In this document: piece after piece, positions 24,501-35,832 of the stretch | How positions within the stretch are numbered: the stretch's first letter is position 1 | Layout of the letters: the number at the start of each line of letters is the position of its first letter | DNA from: Phorcus lineatus | Lineage: Eukaryota > Mollusca > Gastropoda > Trochida > Trochidae | Direction of reading: 5' to 3' | DNA: 64,000 nt | NCBI GenBank assembly: GCA_921293015.1 | Contig: OV121092.1 | Coordinates: 2,362,001 to 2,426,000 of the forward strand | Position numbers and translations under genes: made by a program | Notes under the pieces: model-generated | The model's input: only the letters and a program-made list of their open reading frames with translations | Database searches by the model: none | What the model was told of the DNA's origin: nothing

Positions 24501-26100
24501 CATTAATAAAATATTTTTCTTCTTCTTCTTCTTCATAACCGTGATCTCTATACCATGCGTGCACCCCTCAATTAAGATCTCCAAGGGCGGAAAATGTTGA
24601 GAGTCGTACGCGTATTTTCATACATGAAACATGTAAAATATAGGACAGGGAACTTATATTCCGTAGACAATTTTCAAATGGTCACATATTTGTTTATACA
24701 ACGTAATCATTCCAAAATTTTTATTTGTGACACCAATAGGGCACACTCCTCTCAAATAAAAGTCCTGTTTTCGCCCATGGACTATATGCTCAGTTGGTTT
24801 GATAAGAGTGATTTCCAAATACAGGCAGACAATTATGTCAAGGATGGGACTAAAGAAACAAGTTGATCCCGTTTATGCATTTTATAATTATACCGAGTTA
24901 CTGAACAATAGGGATAAGAAATAGAAAATGCGTTGTGATTCGATAACAGCTATTACAAATTGCTTATTTTGTATATAAACATCCTGCTATTTATGATCAG
25001 AGGAATACTGTTTGATTTGTAGGCACCAGTTCCTATAATGCAACGAATTTAACATTTAGCACATTAAAAAGAAGAGTAATAACATCGAAGAATAGCGACG
25101 CTTTATAAACTAATAATGCTATCTTTATACGTATATCTAATAATTATGCTAACAGAGAGAAACGTTCTTTATCGTTTTGTTTTGTAATATTCCCTTAGTA
25201 CGCGGGATAAAAAATCATAATTCATTCACATGAAATTCAAAGTAGAAACTGAAACGTATTTATCATTTTGATGGAAACATGTCAAGTATGCAAGAACGAA
25301 GCTTTACCAATCCAGCTTTTAAACTTTATCTCCCAAAAAATATTTGAATGCTGGTCTGGACCAAGGTTTGGACCTCACATAACCAGAATGCATAATACAA
25401 CATCCAATCAAAGTTCCTTTCAAGTGAATCAATTACAAGATTTATGATACAAAGCTTTTATTTCAGTCGACGCATCTATGAAAGATCAATGCTTTTGACG
25501 TACATGAAATGAACATAGAAAACTTTGATAGATAATACGTACGTTTTCTTTTGAGGTGATAAAGGGCTTTGTTTATGTCGCCTTATAAACCTGATCAAAA
25601 CCATTTAAAAAAATTTATATTACAACATTAAATTGATTATATCAACTATATTTCTTTTTCATTTCTTATTCTACGTTTGAAGGCAAAGCTGTACGCTGAC
25701 TTAAGATGTTGACATAAGCTAACGATCAATATTAACAGCAGGGGTTTACTATCTCAGATACACCAACTTTAATATCAAGATATGAGATAAACAATAAGCA
25801 ATAAACAATCAATTACAACCATAGAAATTGTCAAACACATTGCATATGTCAATGCATCCAATTCTTAATACAAGACAAGACGCGTTACAGCTCATTAGTG
25901 GGAGCCGGAAGCGCGTAAGCAATGCGTAGCATTCCGCTAGCAGGGGGCGTTATAATGAGGATGCGTTGTAGAGGAGGGAAACTTTAACATTGAATATCTT
26001 CTTTCCTTATTAGCATAAGCAGTTCATCTTTTCAAATTGTACAAAAGTTAACATACAGTTTCAGAATAAATCAAAATTATTTGAATATCTCTCAAAAAAT
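21600..26100. other. Interior of the 8.3-kb element, right side
   Basis: No coding region was supported. Visible items: TTAAAGGGGCACAACAATTG at about 22545; a 24-bp match (ACATACTCTGTGTTACTTTA plus AAAT) shared by about 22974 and 29778; a LINE-like 3' end with AATAAAAT and (CTT)n at about 24505-24535; and a GC-richer patch at about 25890-25975. Confidence 0.4.
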
Positions 26101-26108
26101 AAAAACTC

Positions 26109-26275
26109 GAAATTTCTAGAAATTTCTAGAAATTTTCTAGATACGTTCTAGAAACTTTCTAGAAACTTTCTAGATCCGTTCTAGAAACTTTCTAGAACCG
26201 TTCTAGAAACTTTCTAGAACCGTTCTAGAAATTTTCTAGATACGTTCTAGATACGTTCTAGAAATTTCTAGAAAG
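26109..26275. repeat. Right TTCTAGAA array, heat-shock-element-like
   Basis: Fifteen TTCTAGA units, eleven of them perfect TTCTAGAA palindromes. At 26109-26131 there is an uninterrupted GAA-2-TTC-2-GAA-2-TTC-2-GAA run, the mirror of the run in the left array. Intervening phases are ACGT, ACCG and AACT. Confidence 0.85.
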
Positions 26276-26573
26276 GGGGTAGTTTGTTTCTGGGTGTAGT
26301 GTATGCCAGCTGGAGCTTCCATGCTCCTGGTAGGGTCACCCAAGCTGGACAGGTCGACGGGTAGAAGCCAGACCAAGTTTGAGTCCTTCTTAAACCTGCA
26401 ATCTATCTCTCACTATGCCTTTCTTTCCGTCTTTTCCCTCATCCTTTCGATCACTTTCTCCTTTGTCTGTCCACTCTCTTTTGGATGCTTGTCATCCACG
26501 TGTTTAATAACTGAAATATTGTTCAAAGCACGTTAAACCCCAACTCACTCACTCACTCACTTTAATTACCAGA

Positions 26574-29068
26574 GGTGCAAGTTTTGTTAAAGTCGTGTGC
26601 CACACTTCCGAGTCCATTAATTCTTCAAACTGTTTTTTGCCATTTAAATCACCAAGTCATAGCAAAATATTCAACTTCATTGGCGCCGTACAAGTAGGAG
26701 AATACTTTTATGAGGGAGTTGCTTGTGACGATAACATATGACAAATATACCTATAGTTCTTATGTTCAGCCTTGTTGGTTATCAAAATAAAGTTTATGCG
26801 TGATCTGTTATGAATATATAAGTAAGGATTATGTATTCAAAACGTTTTGTTCTCTAAAGTTAAAGATATTAGAACAAGCAAAAAGAGTGTTCAAACCCCG
26901 ATCGTGTATGCCTAAAATTACTGGAAACCTACTAGCAGATAATTAAGTCGGTTCTGATTGCTCAGTTTCAATATCATTATGGTCTGTTATGAATATATAA
27001 ATAACGATTATGTACTTAAAATGTTTTAAGGAAACTGGACATATTTCATGGCATTTTTCCAGTTTGACATGCACACGCCATGGATACATAGATGGTTGGA
27101 CAGAATTTAATGTTAGATATTATAAATTCAAAACTAAGAAGGTCAAAAAAAATAATTCCATCAATTAACACTAAAGCGACATTCAATGCAAAATATTACT
27201 TAGAGGTATTTGATTTATAATTGGTTTAGTTTACCAAGTTCACCATTTATGCCTACATTTTGGAGACGGAATCATTTGTCCCTAATAACATAGCCGTAAC
27301 CTTATTCCTTTCCGTAGACTTACTGGTGGAGAAGAATAACTTTTAATTCAGTTATTTATTCGATTCAAATTCATAGAGCAGACAATATCTATTAAGATAG
27401 GGTTATTCAAATGCGAGACTGTTTGCCTTCTAAGTCATCCAATGTGAACTTACCTTATAGAAAAGATAGATGACAAGCTTCAAAAAGATATTGAATTAAG
27501 TTGAACAAATTGTATAATGTTATCACATAAAGCAATCTTGACCTTGAATGACCTGCATTTAAAGTTGTCATAAAATGATTCGATAGACGATACAAACTGT
27601 TTGTAACTAAACCGAGTTGAATATCTCCTCTGGTATATTTGACTTTTGCATGATTGAACCTTCTGACTTATCGAAAAGGATATCATTGAAAATTTTACAG
27701 ACAACGCCCAACGGACGACTCGCGACTGATGACAGGCAACGGCCGTTGCAGGTCTGATGAGCTGGTAGGTGACATTAGATAACAAGGTAGAGTGTAGAGG
27801 ATGTATCATTCCAAGTAAGCCTATGGAATGTCTTGAAGATAACAACGACATGTAAGATCATTCTAAACAGTTAGTGCTACTTCGAGTATTGGTTCCGAAT
27901 TTGATTTGTTCACATAAATGTTAATCTAAAACTCGCTGATAATAATGCTAGCTCATCCTGTATTCTGACTAGATGTAACTATGTCATGAGTCACTTATAC
28001 TAACAAACCACATAGCCTGATCGATCACTCCTAAAATTGTACACTCATTTGCTATAGACTTTAGCTAGCCCACTGTAGAAATACGGTTTGAGCACTCAAT
28101 GCAAATGAATAGGACATTATTAGATTACTTTCAAGCGTTGATGACGTCGTATTGCTGAAGTTCCAACCATGTTCTACATTCACCGTTATATTATATATAT
28201 ATTTATAATGTTCAACGACTTGTCACATTGCCAAAACAACGTATTTGCCATAATGATTAATGTGTTCGTGACAAAGAAGGACATCATATCTATCTGATAT
28301 TACTCTAGTTTATCCTGACTTGCGTAGGAATCATGTATATATGATATTGTGGGAAAGGAAGTAACCATAGTCACACAAATCCGAAACAGTGATGAAATTT
28401 CGAAACAAAATATTTGCAAACATGTTATGTCATTGTGATATTTCCAACCATTATATACACATCCAATGTTAGATGCTTGAAACTCGTGTTGCTGAAGCTT
28501 CTATATTGATTTTCTTAAAGGACATCAATTACTTTTTATGGAATGTTCCTGTAATTTTTCATCTTGAGGATAGTAATGTTTAATTTGCATGACTCACTTC
28601 ATAGAAATATTAACGGTATCTGTGTGTTGAGAAATCACAATAATATGACAAAGAACACTATCTTTACAGATCTATATGGGAAGAAAATATGTCTTACGGT
28701 AATGAATGTTTCAGTAAATGCAAGATTTGAGTACAGAGAGTCTACGTTGTATATATAAAATCTTGTGCCAACTGGTTATCGATTAACTTGACAGCCAGGT
28801 AACTTTATACATCAGAAAACCTCGGCAACAGGAAATGGCAAAACAGGCCGAAGGTAATATACTTTTATTTACTTTTTACTCTTTATTTATTTATATACTC
28901 CTTACGCAAAACCAGATTTAAGTAAAAGAATTTGGATGTAACGAGATTTTACATTTGGTTGAAAGCGTCTTTCATTGTCAAAGTAAAAGAGGTTATTAAG
29001 TTCCTAAAAGGAACTTACCATAGCCCTTGAAAAGACTGTCTTGGTTAATGGAATTAGTGGGTGTATCC
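26574..29068. other. Unassigned sequence
   Basis: Holds a dispersed 45-bp duplication (TGTTATGAATATATAA... at about 26805 and 26985). A 123-codon minus-strand frame at 27480-27851 has no recognised domain. Nothing else found. Confidence 0.4.
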
Positions 29069-29288
29069 TTAAAGGGGAACTGCAACCCTAGCCTTTCAGA
29101 CCTAATTGACCAGCAGTTACGTAATTGCCTTAACCGGGAAAGAGGTCACGTGACATGGACTGGGCGCTGGCCAAGCGAGTTACGGTCATTGTGACAGGGA
29201 AATCCCCTTTATGACATGCGCGATCGTTGATTGGCTGATTCATTTTCGTTCTTCTGTTTATAAACAATGTCGTGTGACACGATGCCTG

Positions 29289-29534
29289 TTTTCATTTTAT
29301 ATTGATTTATTTCATTTATCTTACTTATATTTTTTTATATCCCCAACCCCCCTCATTTTTCGATTGTAAATTCTTACCTATTTTTTACCATTTATAACTT
29401 TATCTCCCCTGGCTATGTTACTTAACTCTTTTAAATTTATCCCTCGCTTCCCCCATTTTATTAATAAGTAACATAGCCACGTCGGCGAAATCACCTTCAG
29501 GTGGAAGCAGACGTTAAACCCCTAAACAACAACA
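29289..29534 (+). mobile_element. Short non-LTR retroposon insertion with (AAC)n tail
   Basis: A 246-bp insertion flanked by perfect 12-bp repeats ACACGATGCCTG at 29277-29288 and 29535-29546. It ends GCAGACGTTAAACCCC then CTAAACAACAACA, a simple-repeat tail of the kind left by some LINE clades. Either a 5'-truncated LINE or a SINE. Confidence 0.85.
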
Positions 29535-30008
29535 ACACGATGCCTGCAGTAACAAATGGCTAGCTTTTCTACTATCACATGTCGCAGTAAGAACACCTGC
29601 AGTCGGTCGACTAAAACAGCCGTATATTGCCTTTTGCCGATAATTATTGAAAATAAGTAAATATCATAATTTTGGCATTTAGGTGATGAAAATGCAATTA
29701 TTTCGACATGACTTGAACTTTTCGCAGAACAAATGGTATATTGGTTACTAATTATGCGACATAAACAATTTCGAAACATACTCTGTGTTACTTTAAAATT
29801 TTCTCACTAGTTATGAATAAATATTTCAATTCTTGTATTTCAGTAATATAACAGAATTAGAGAGGAAGTGAATTGACAATGTTTATTCAAGCTCGCCAAC
29901 TGAAAATATGGGAGTAGAACGAGATTACAGTGACTGTTTAGACCAGACTTTCCAAGTACTATATAACTTCCTTGAACAACGTCTGTAATCGATCTCTTAC
30001 ATACTAAA

Positions 30009-30160
30009 TGAAAAGTGTCTCTCGTAATTCCTTAGGGAATGGCTCAACTTTTTAATACATTGATTTTGTATTTTAATGAATGTATATATATATTTTTGTA
30101 TTATGTTGAGGTGAGACATTAATAAACTATCTGTCTGTCTGTCTGTCTGTCTGTCTACTA
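30009..30160 (+). mobile_element. LINE 3'-end insertion with (CTGT)n tail
   Basis: Absent from the paralogous sequence at 19490-20400, so the boundaries are close to the points where that alignment breaks. It ends with ACATTAATAAACTAT and then about 6.5 CTGT units (30131-30156). Confidence 0.7.
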
Positions 30161-30336
30161 TCCATATTATCATTTCCTGTTCCGAGGACAGCTGTGCTTT
30201 ATTGCTCTATGCCTGGCTGGCTGGTTGATAAATTAGATAACATCATTGTTGATTTAAGCTTTACCGTTCATGCATTGTATAATGTCTGAGAGACTACGTG
30301 GAATAAGATATATCTATAACAAAATGTAAATGATGC

Positions 30337-30858
30337 GGTTTTGATTATGTTCAAGATGAATCCAACTATATTTTATATTTTTCACTATCTTTTAAATGTC
30401 AAAAGCATGTTTTCATTTACTGTGAATTGGCGAAAAAAATCAAAACAAAGTAACTATTTGTCAATCCGGGATTAGGACGAGATAATTTATATTGTTGTTT
30501 ACTAAAGTGATTCTATCATTAATTATGGCTCAGATTGTTGGTGCCCTTTTCTCTGTAAGACTGGTAAATACATGTACGTTAACAATTACCGCCAGGTTTT
30601 GATTATGTTCAAGATGAATCCAACTCTATATTATATTTTTCACTATATTTTATATGTCAAAAGCCTGTGTTCATTTACTGTGAATTGGCGAAAAAATCAC
30701 AACAAAGTAACTATTTGTCAATCCGGGATTTATCATTAGAGCGAGATAATTTTAATTGTCATTTACTAAAGAGTATCTATCATTAATTATGGCTCAGATT
30801 GTTGGTGCCCTTTTCTCTGTAAGACTGGTAAATACATGTACGTTGACAATCACTGCCA
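30337..30858 (+). repeat. Tandem duplication of about 260 bp
   Basis: Copy 1 is 30337-30594 and copy 2 is 30595-30858. Both start GGTTTTGATTATGTTCAAGA and end with TACATGTACGTT then ACAAT. Single-copy in the paralogue at 19.5-20.4 kb. Confidence 0.92.
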
Positions 30859-32027
30859 GGTATGTATACATCATTTTCCAAGTCATTCTTATTCCTATCC
30901 ATTCGCAATCAGAAATCCCATATCGCAACTATCGGGACGCATGGCGTACGAAGTGAACCCCTTGTCGATGACTATGAAATAATGAAAATATTAAATCAAT
31001 TTTCGATTGTATCATCATGAGATTATACCTTAAACATTTTCTGATGAATAGTCAACTCAAATGCGATTTTTTACACAGTGTTGTAAGACACACTAAACCG
31101 GACCTTACATAATAGTTTAAAACACCCTATCATCTAGGTAACCATTTTAGTTAAACTATATACATGTTAACATTACACATTGTTTCTTAGCTTTTGAAGT
31201 TTCCCATGTTATTGTGTTTGTTTCAGCCTTATGTATTATGTAAAAGAGCGGAAACTTTTTAACCAGTGACCAGTATATCCTTCATATATTCATTTTTTAT
31301 AACCATCAGTGATATTGTCAAATTATGGCAAACGTGTCTTAAATTTCTGAAAAATGATTGTATCATTGTCAAATGTCAACTTGGTGTTCAATTATACTTG
31401 TAAATGGTTGGATAATTATATGAGAATTGTATCAATATTAAAAGTGCATTGATTTTACAGTTGATTAATCAAGGTTCAATTAACTGCCAAATTTAAAAAA
31501 AAAACCTCAAACCCCTATCTGTCATGGATAAGAAATTTCAAATAGTTAGTGAAATTTCTTTTATCTTAGGAATTGAGTAATAGTGACGAAAATCCAAAAA
31601 ATATCCACACAAGACAGAACCTAACTTAAAAAAATATCGAAAGAAATATTGCGAAGTTTGTAGTGTCCAAGCTTAAAAGTAAAATGTAAACAACTGTATA
31701 ATACCAGAGTACCAGAATTTTTTATAAAATTTTGTAAAAGGTGAGGGAAATCTAAAAAGAACTTTTAAAAATTTCAATTTACAATGATTTATAATTTTTA
31801 TCTCGTATCTCATATGGCAGTTCAGTTGTAGAACGATTTGTTTACAACGACATTCTCACACACGTATCCGGTTGGGTAATTCGCGCGAGTAGGGTAACCG
31901 CGAGTAGGCAAGCTGCGCAGAAAAAAACACCGCTGAGTAGAGAGCGCTGATTGAGATTTACGACTCTCGCGGGGCCTCGCTTATTAAACACTGGAAGTTA
32001 AAAATTAGAGTTGCAGTTCCCCTTTAA

Positions 32028-33029
32028 CATTTTTCCATCATTTATTGATTGAGACACCACAATTATAAACCAGGCTATCCTTTTGAGACAGGAAAAAGGA
32101 AACCGGAAATACATTAAAGTAAAATAACAAGATTGCTTTGAATTGTAAAGCTTTGTCTGTGTGCGCTGAGTGGGAAACGTGTTTCCGGGGAAGAAAATTC
32201 CTCTCGCTACCTATATTGGCTATCTTAAGACACACTGTTTGCACTTGGTGTCTACCACCTACTAAATTTGTATATTATGTTGCTGAAACAATCGAAATAC
32301 AGCCGCTGAACAAAGGTTTCTTAGCCTGTGTCAGAGTAAGAAATTTTGAAGTAGTCAGAATTTATTTGAAAAATAGGTTAAGTCAAAAAATTTTGATTTT
32401 TACAAATTTTGAATATAAAAGGGATCATATTTAGTTTACATGAGACACAGATATTTGGTATGTAAATATAATCGTTACAATGGAATGGACAAATCACCTA
32501 ATTTCGTTACAGACCCTTAACAGATTACTCTGTGAAGAAAAAGTAGACTTTTAGTACTGACCTTAATATATCTTCTTCTTCTTCACATGTATCGTTGATT
32601 ATGGTAAAATGACAATATTTCTAGCACTATTTTGGAATTCTTGAATGTAATCTTCCTAATAATGACAACCGTTTAAATAATAAGATAACATGGATAGATG
32701 TTTTTTGTGACAAATTATTTTCACATTATGTTTTTGGGAAATATAGAATCAAAGTACATTGGGGGATTGTGAACTTTGTAAAGAGGTAAACTTGCTATAA
32801 ACAAAAAGTGTTATTATCACGATGAAATGATTGGAACAACCATATCTTAAAAATAACAAGGAGCTTATTTAAGAGACTTATCTATCCTGGTGTTTACCTG
32901 TTAAAATACACCGAAGTAAGCTAAAGGGCAACTATTAGGCATCATGCCGTATTACAATATCTTTGGCGACTTGCCTGATACATCGATATGTTTTAGGACT
33001 TTCGAAGCTAATATTAGTTCGATATTCTT
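32028..33029. other. Unassigned sequence
   Basis: A 98-codon plus-strand frame at 32138-32434 has no recognised domain. Nothing else found. Confidence 0.35.
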
Positions 33030-33041
33030 CTATGGTTCCGA

Positions 33042-33197
33042 CCACCCATGGTTCGCTAGTTCCAGCCGATGCTCGCAGGTTTCATCGCAATGCATAGCCA
33101 CAATGCTGTTGCGGGCTTTATCCCTGCAATAATACTAGCAGCCGCGATATAAGTGAAATAATCTTGAAAGCGGCGTTAAACACCAATCATCTCACCT
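33042..33197 (+). repeat. Family C SINE, 5'-truncated
   Basis: Starts at CCACCCATGGTTCGCTAGTT, continues GCTCGCAGGTTTCATCGCAA and CAGCCGCGATATAAGTGAAA, and ends GCGGCGTTAAACACCAATC plus CTCACCT. Perfect 12-bp flanking repeats CTATGGTTCCGA (33030-33041 and 33198-33209) define both ends. Confidence 0.92.
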
Positions 33198-33441
33198 CTA
33201 TGGTTCCGAAGTTTGGGGACTTAAAATGTTATATATAATAAAGGTATATTTACATGCAATAAAAAATCCTCTGTGCTAAACCTCTACTAGAGGCATAATG
33301 GACTATGATGGTAGATTTTCCTTTTATGTTGAATCAAAAGTCAAAGCAATAAAATTTTGGTTATATATACATGTATATGCCGGTGGCGTCATTAAATGCA
33401 AATAAAGATTGGATCATTGATCAAATTTTGTTTTAAAAGAC

Positions 33442-33789
33442 CAGGGCTACAGATAACTTTTGAGGTGTGAGTGTACATACACCTTGAATATAAAGTGGAG
33501 GTGTACTGAAACTAGCGAAGCTGTACATAATTTTAGAAGTACATTTTACAAGGTATCAACAATCGATAATTTTTTGTCAAATGAACCTGAAAATGAAATT
33601 ATTATATTCATCAATCATGAATCAGAGCATCCTTGATAAATTTAGAAATACGATACGCATGGAAATGAATGTCCAAGCGTAAACAGGCATGTATGTGCGT
33701 ACATGATACGCATGAAATTTATTTTAGGGCAGTACTTAGTAACTTTATAGGAGTACATTACGCGTGTACGACCCTTATCTGTAGCCCTG
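33442..33789. mobile_element. hAT-like MITE
   Basis: Perfect 15-bp TIRs CAGGGCTACAGATAA (33442-33456) and its complement (33775-33789). CAGGG-type ends are common in hAT elements. The flanks share AAGAC (33437-33441 and 33790-33794), only 5 bp instead of the 8 expected for hAT. 348 bp, no coding capacity. Confidence 0.75.
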
Positions 33790-33794
33790 AAGAC

Positions 33795-34638
33795 ATACAG
33801 TTGTCATGTAATACTACGAAAACAATTTATGAGACCAGATAGACATAAAGAGCTTTTAATATTGGAGGGTCGTAACTCGCACGTAATGTAATTCCTTGCA
33901 AATATATGATATTTACTACTGCTAAACGACGATGGTAATCTAAATACAAAAGATGAGTGATAGAGTGCAACGTGTACCCTTTACACTTGGTACCCTTGCA
34001 TTTTGGATTGACATCATTTATTAAAACTGTCTATGGTTACAACTTTATTCAATTTATTACATTGTGATCTTGATATAAGTGTCAGGACTCTAACAAAAGA
34101 AATAATCAAGAAACGGACAAAAGATTGAAGTTTTACAAATGAGTTGTATTTTCAAATAGTTGTAATATATGTGTTCTTAACACTAGATATCAATCACAAG
34201 TATTGCCTGTCACGACTCACATTATCAGAAATAACAAATGGTTAGCATTATTGATGTTTTAAAAGGAACAAAATTCACAGAAACAAATATCTTTCACTGA
34301 GGTGTAGTTAATTTAGAATGTGTTCATCTTTCTGAACACCAAGGACTGCACCATGCATTTGTTTTATCTGTATTGATGGTTTACCAAAATGATTGTGCGA
34401 AAAATGCTAATTGAAAGGTTAACGAACTTTCGATATTCGCACTTTGAGACTTTCATTGGATGACACCATCAACGCAAAAGTGACTCATTACACCATCATT
34501 GTATTTTCTTCATAGAAATCATAATATGGCCTCGAAGCCCTGCAGCTGGATGCAGTAGGATATGTATTTGCAATTCTATTTACTCTAATTAATAAGAATC
34601 ATTCTATGTCGTTGGTCAATACTTTAAATGTTAATAAT
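33795..34638. other. Unassigned sequence
   Basis: Contains GATGAGTGATAGAG and, further on, GTCTATGGTTACAA (about 33951-34042), a pair also found at about 54175-54245, possibly an old shared repeat. No gene. Confidence 0.35.
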
Positions 34639-34871
34639 CACCCTGCTTCATCAGCGCATAAGAATCCGCTCTCACGCCTATAAAAGACAGCGGCCCCACC
34701 CAGATGGAAAATCAGCTTCGCGCTCCTTGCATAACGACATTTTACTGGCTGAAATAATAACAGGTTAACAAAGCCACGGATATCAAGCCGATCCAGCCGT
34801 ACGAGGCTTTTGCCTTGATAGAGATCAGGAAGGAGCGTGAGTTGATTCATATACCCTGATTTAGCAGGATG
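34639..34871. mobile_element. Family B MITE, rearranged
   Basis: Ends CACCCTGCTTCATCAGCG and TTTAGCAGGATG are family B. The right arm is scrambled (AAGGAGCGTGAG, then ATATACCCTGAT in the wrong order). Flanks GTTAATAAT and GTAAATCAT agree at 7 of 9 bases. Confidence 0.75.
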
Positions 34872-35649
34872 GTAAATCATAAGTATGAAAAGTTTTGTAT
34901 TTATTGCATTCATATGAAATTATGTAACTGATGGTCTGCTTTTTTTCAAATATTCAAGAATTCTTATTTTATTAAGAGATTTCTCGCATTTGCAAAACCA
35001 ACATGGTTCTAGCTAACAAGAAATCTCAAGGGGTTCAATTTTGCGAGCTCACAAAATGTCTCACGAGGTAAAAATGTAAACTGCGTATCACAGATTAATA
35101 TATTTCAATAAAGGTGTTTAAATAAATATATATATATTCTTTTGCCAGGGCACATCTTCGTGATGTTTGAAGGCATCAGTAAATAAACGGAACTTCAAGA
35201 ATGAAAATAAATTCTCCTGAGTGTGTGTAACATGTTACATAAGGGGAAAAGAATTCCTGAATTTAATCAAGACAAATGAAATTAGTTTATATAAAGGCAG
35301 GTTAGTTTAAAAAATAGTGAAAGAATTAAGAAATGTATATGTCAATGAATCTGAAAATCATTTGAACAAATCAAATGACTTAATTAGATGATGAAGAATA
35401 GAAAGATAAAAAGGAAATGAGACAATGTTTTTGTCATTACATGGAATGAAGATGACCATTCACTTAATCTTAGTAAGATTAATTGAGGAAAACTGAAATC
35501 CGTTTGCCGAGAACACTGAGCATTTTCTTCAGAAACCATCAATCGATATGTTCATCAGACCAAAAGTAAACGAATTGAACAAGTTTTAATTACCTCAATA
35601 TGCGCGAGTGCTTGCGAAACTCAAACATGAAAATCATCCAAAATTTGGT
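34872..35649. other. Unassigned AT-rich sequence
   Basis: No gene or shared repeat recognised. Confidence 0.4.
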
Positions 35650-35832
35650 GAACCGACCAGGGACAAAAGGGATCGAAATGATTCACAGGTAGACGTTAAC
35701 ACATTTTACAACGATTCAAGTTTGGTCTGGTCTTTAGACGTCAACATGTGAAGCTTGGTTGCCCCTACCTGAAGCATGTAAGCTCCATCTCTCGGGGCTT
35801 CTGAAGGTATCGAGTCAACAAGTGGAATTACT
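35650..35832 (-). repeat. Family A retroposon, highly diverged
   Basis: AAAAGGGATCGAAA, CAAGTTTGGTCTGGTCTTTA, AGCTTGGTTGCCCCTACC, GCATGTAAGCTCC and GAAGGTATCGAGTC occur in family A order on the minus strand. The tail is lost. Confidence 0.7.

Larger units (their letters stand above)
17973..26301. mobile_element. 8,329-bp TIR element with TTCTAGAA subterminal arrays
   Basis: The left end begins CAGTACAGCAATAAAGAAAC. The right end in complement begins CACTACACCCAGAAACAAAC. Both then run through ACCCC into arrays of TTCTAGAA-type units, followed by an inverted match starting CGAGTTTT and ATATTCAAA, for roughly 230 bp of imperfect TIR. The target is a TA in a family A retroposon, duplicated at 17971-17972 and 26302-26303. 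TA fits Tc1/mariner, or Mirage-like members of the CMC group. The CACTA start and repeated subterminal motifs recall CACTA elements. No transposase was found, only LINE remnants, so this copy is either non-autonomous or a decayed element loaded with later insertions. Confidence 0.88.
17907..26560 (+). repeat. Family A retroposon split by an 8.3-kb element
   Basis: The 5' part is 17907-17972 (CCACCACTGGATTCTATACC to CCCCGAGAGCTA) and the 3' part is 26302-26560 (TATGCCAGCTGGAGC to the CTCACTCACTCAC tail). The original 13-bp target duplication TTTAATTACCAGA survives on the outside at 17894-17906 and 26561-26573. Removing the inserted DNA and one TA leaves 323 bp, matching the 325 bp of the copy at 41821-49367. 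These outer repeats show that both halves belong to one retroposon. Confidence 0.95.
29073..32023. mobile_element. 2.95-kb TIR element at a TTAA site
   Basis: The left end AGGGGAACTGCAACCCTA and the right end, its inverted copy TAGAGTTGCAGTTCCCCT, form TIRs of about 18 bp with one mismatch. Each is bordered by TTAA (29069-29072 and 32024-32027). TTAA is the target site of piggyBac elements, and some CMC members also use it. GC-richer blocks lie inside both ends. No transposase was found. The interior carries two LINE 3'-end insertions and a tandem duplication, so the copy is old. Confidence 0.85.

Noticed and set aside
17973-26301. Polinton/Maverick or integrated virus
   Set aside because: No polymerase B, integrase, ATPase or capsid frames, and the target duplication is TA rather than 6 bp.
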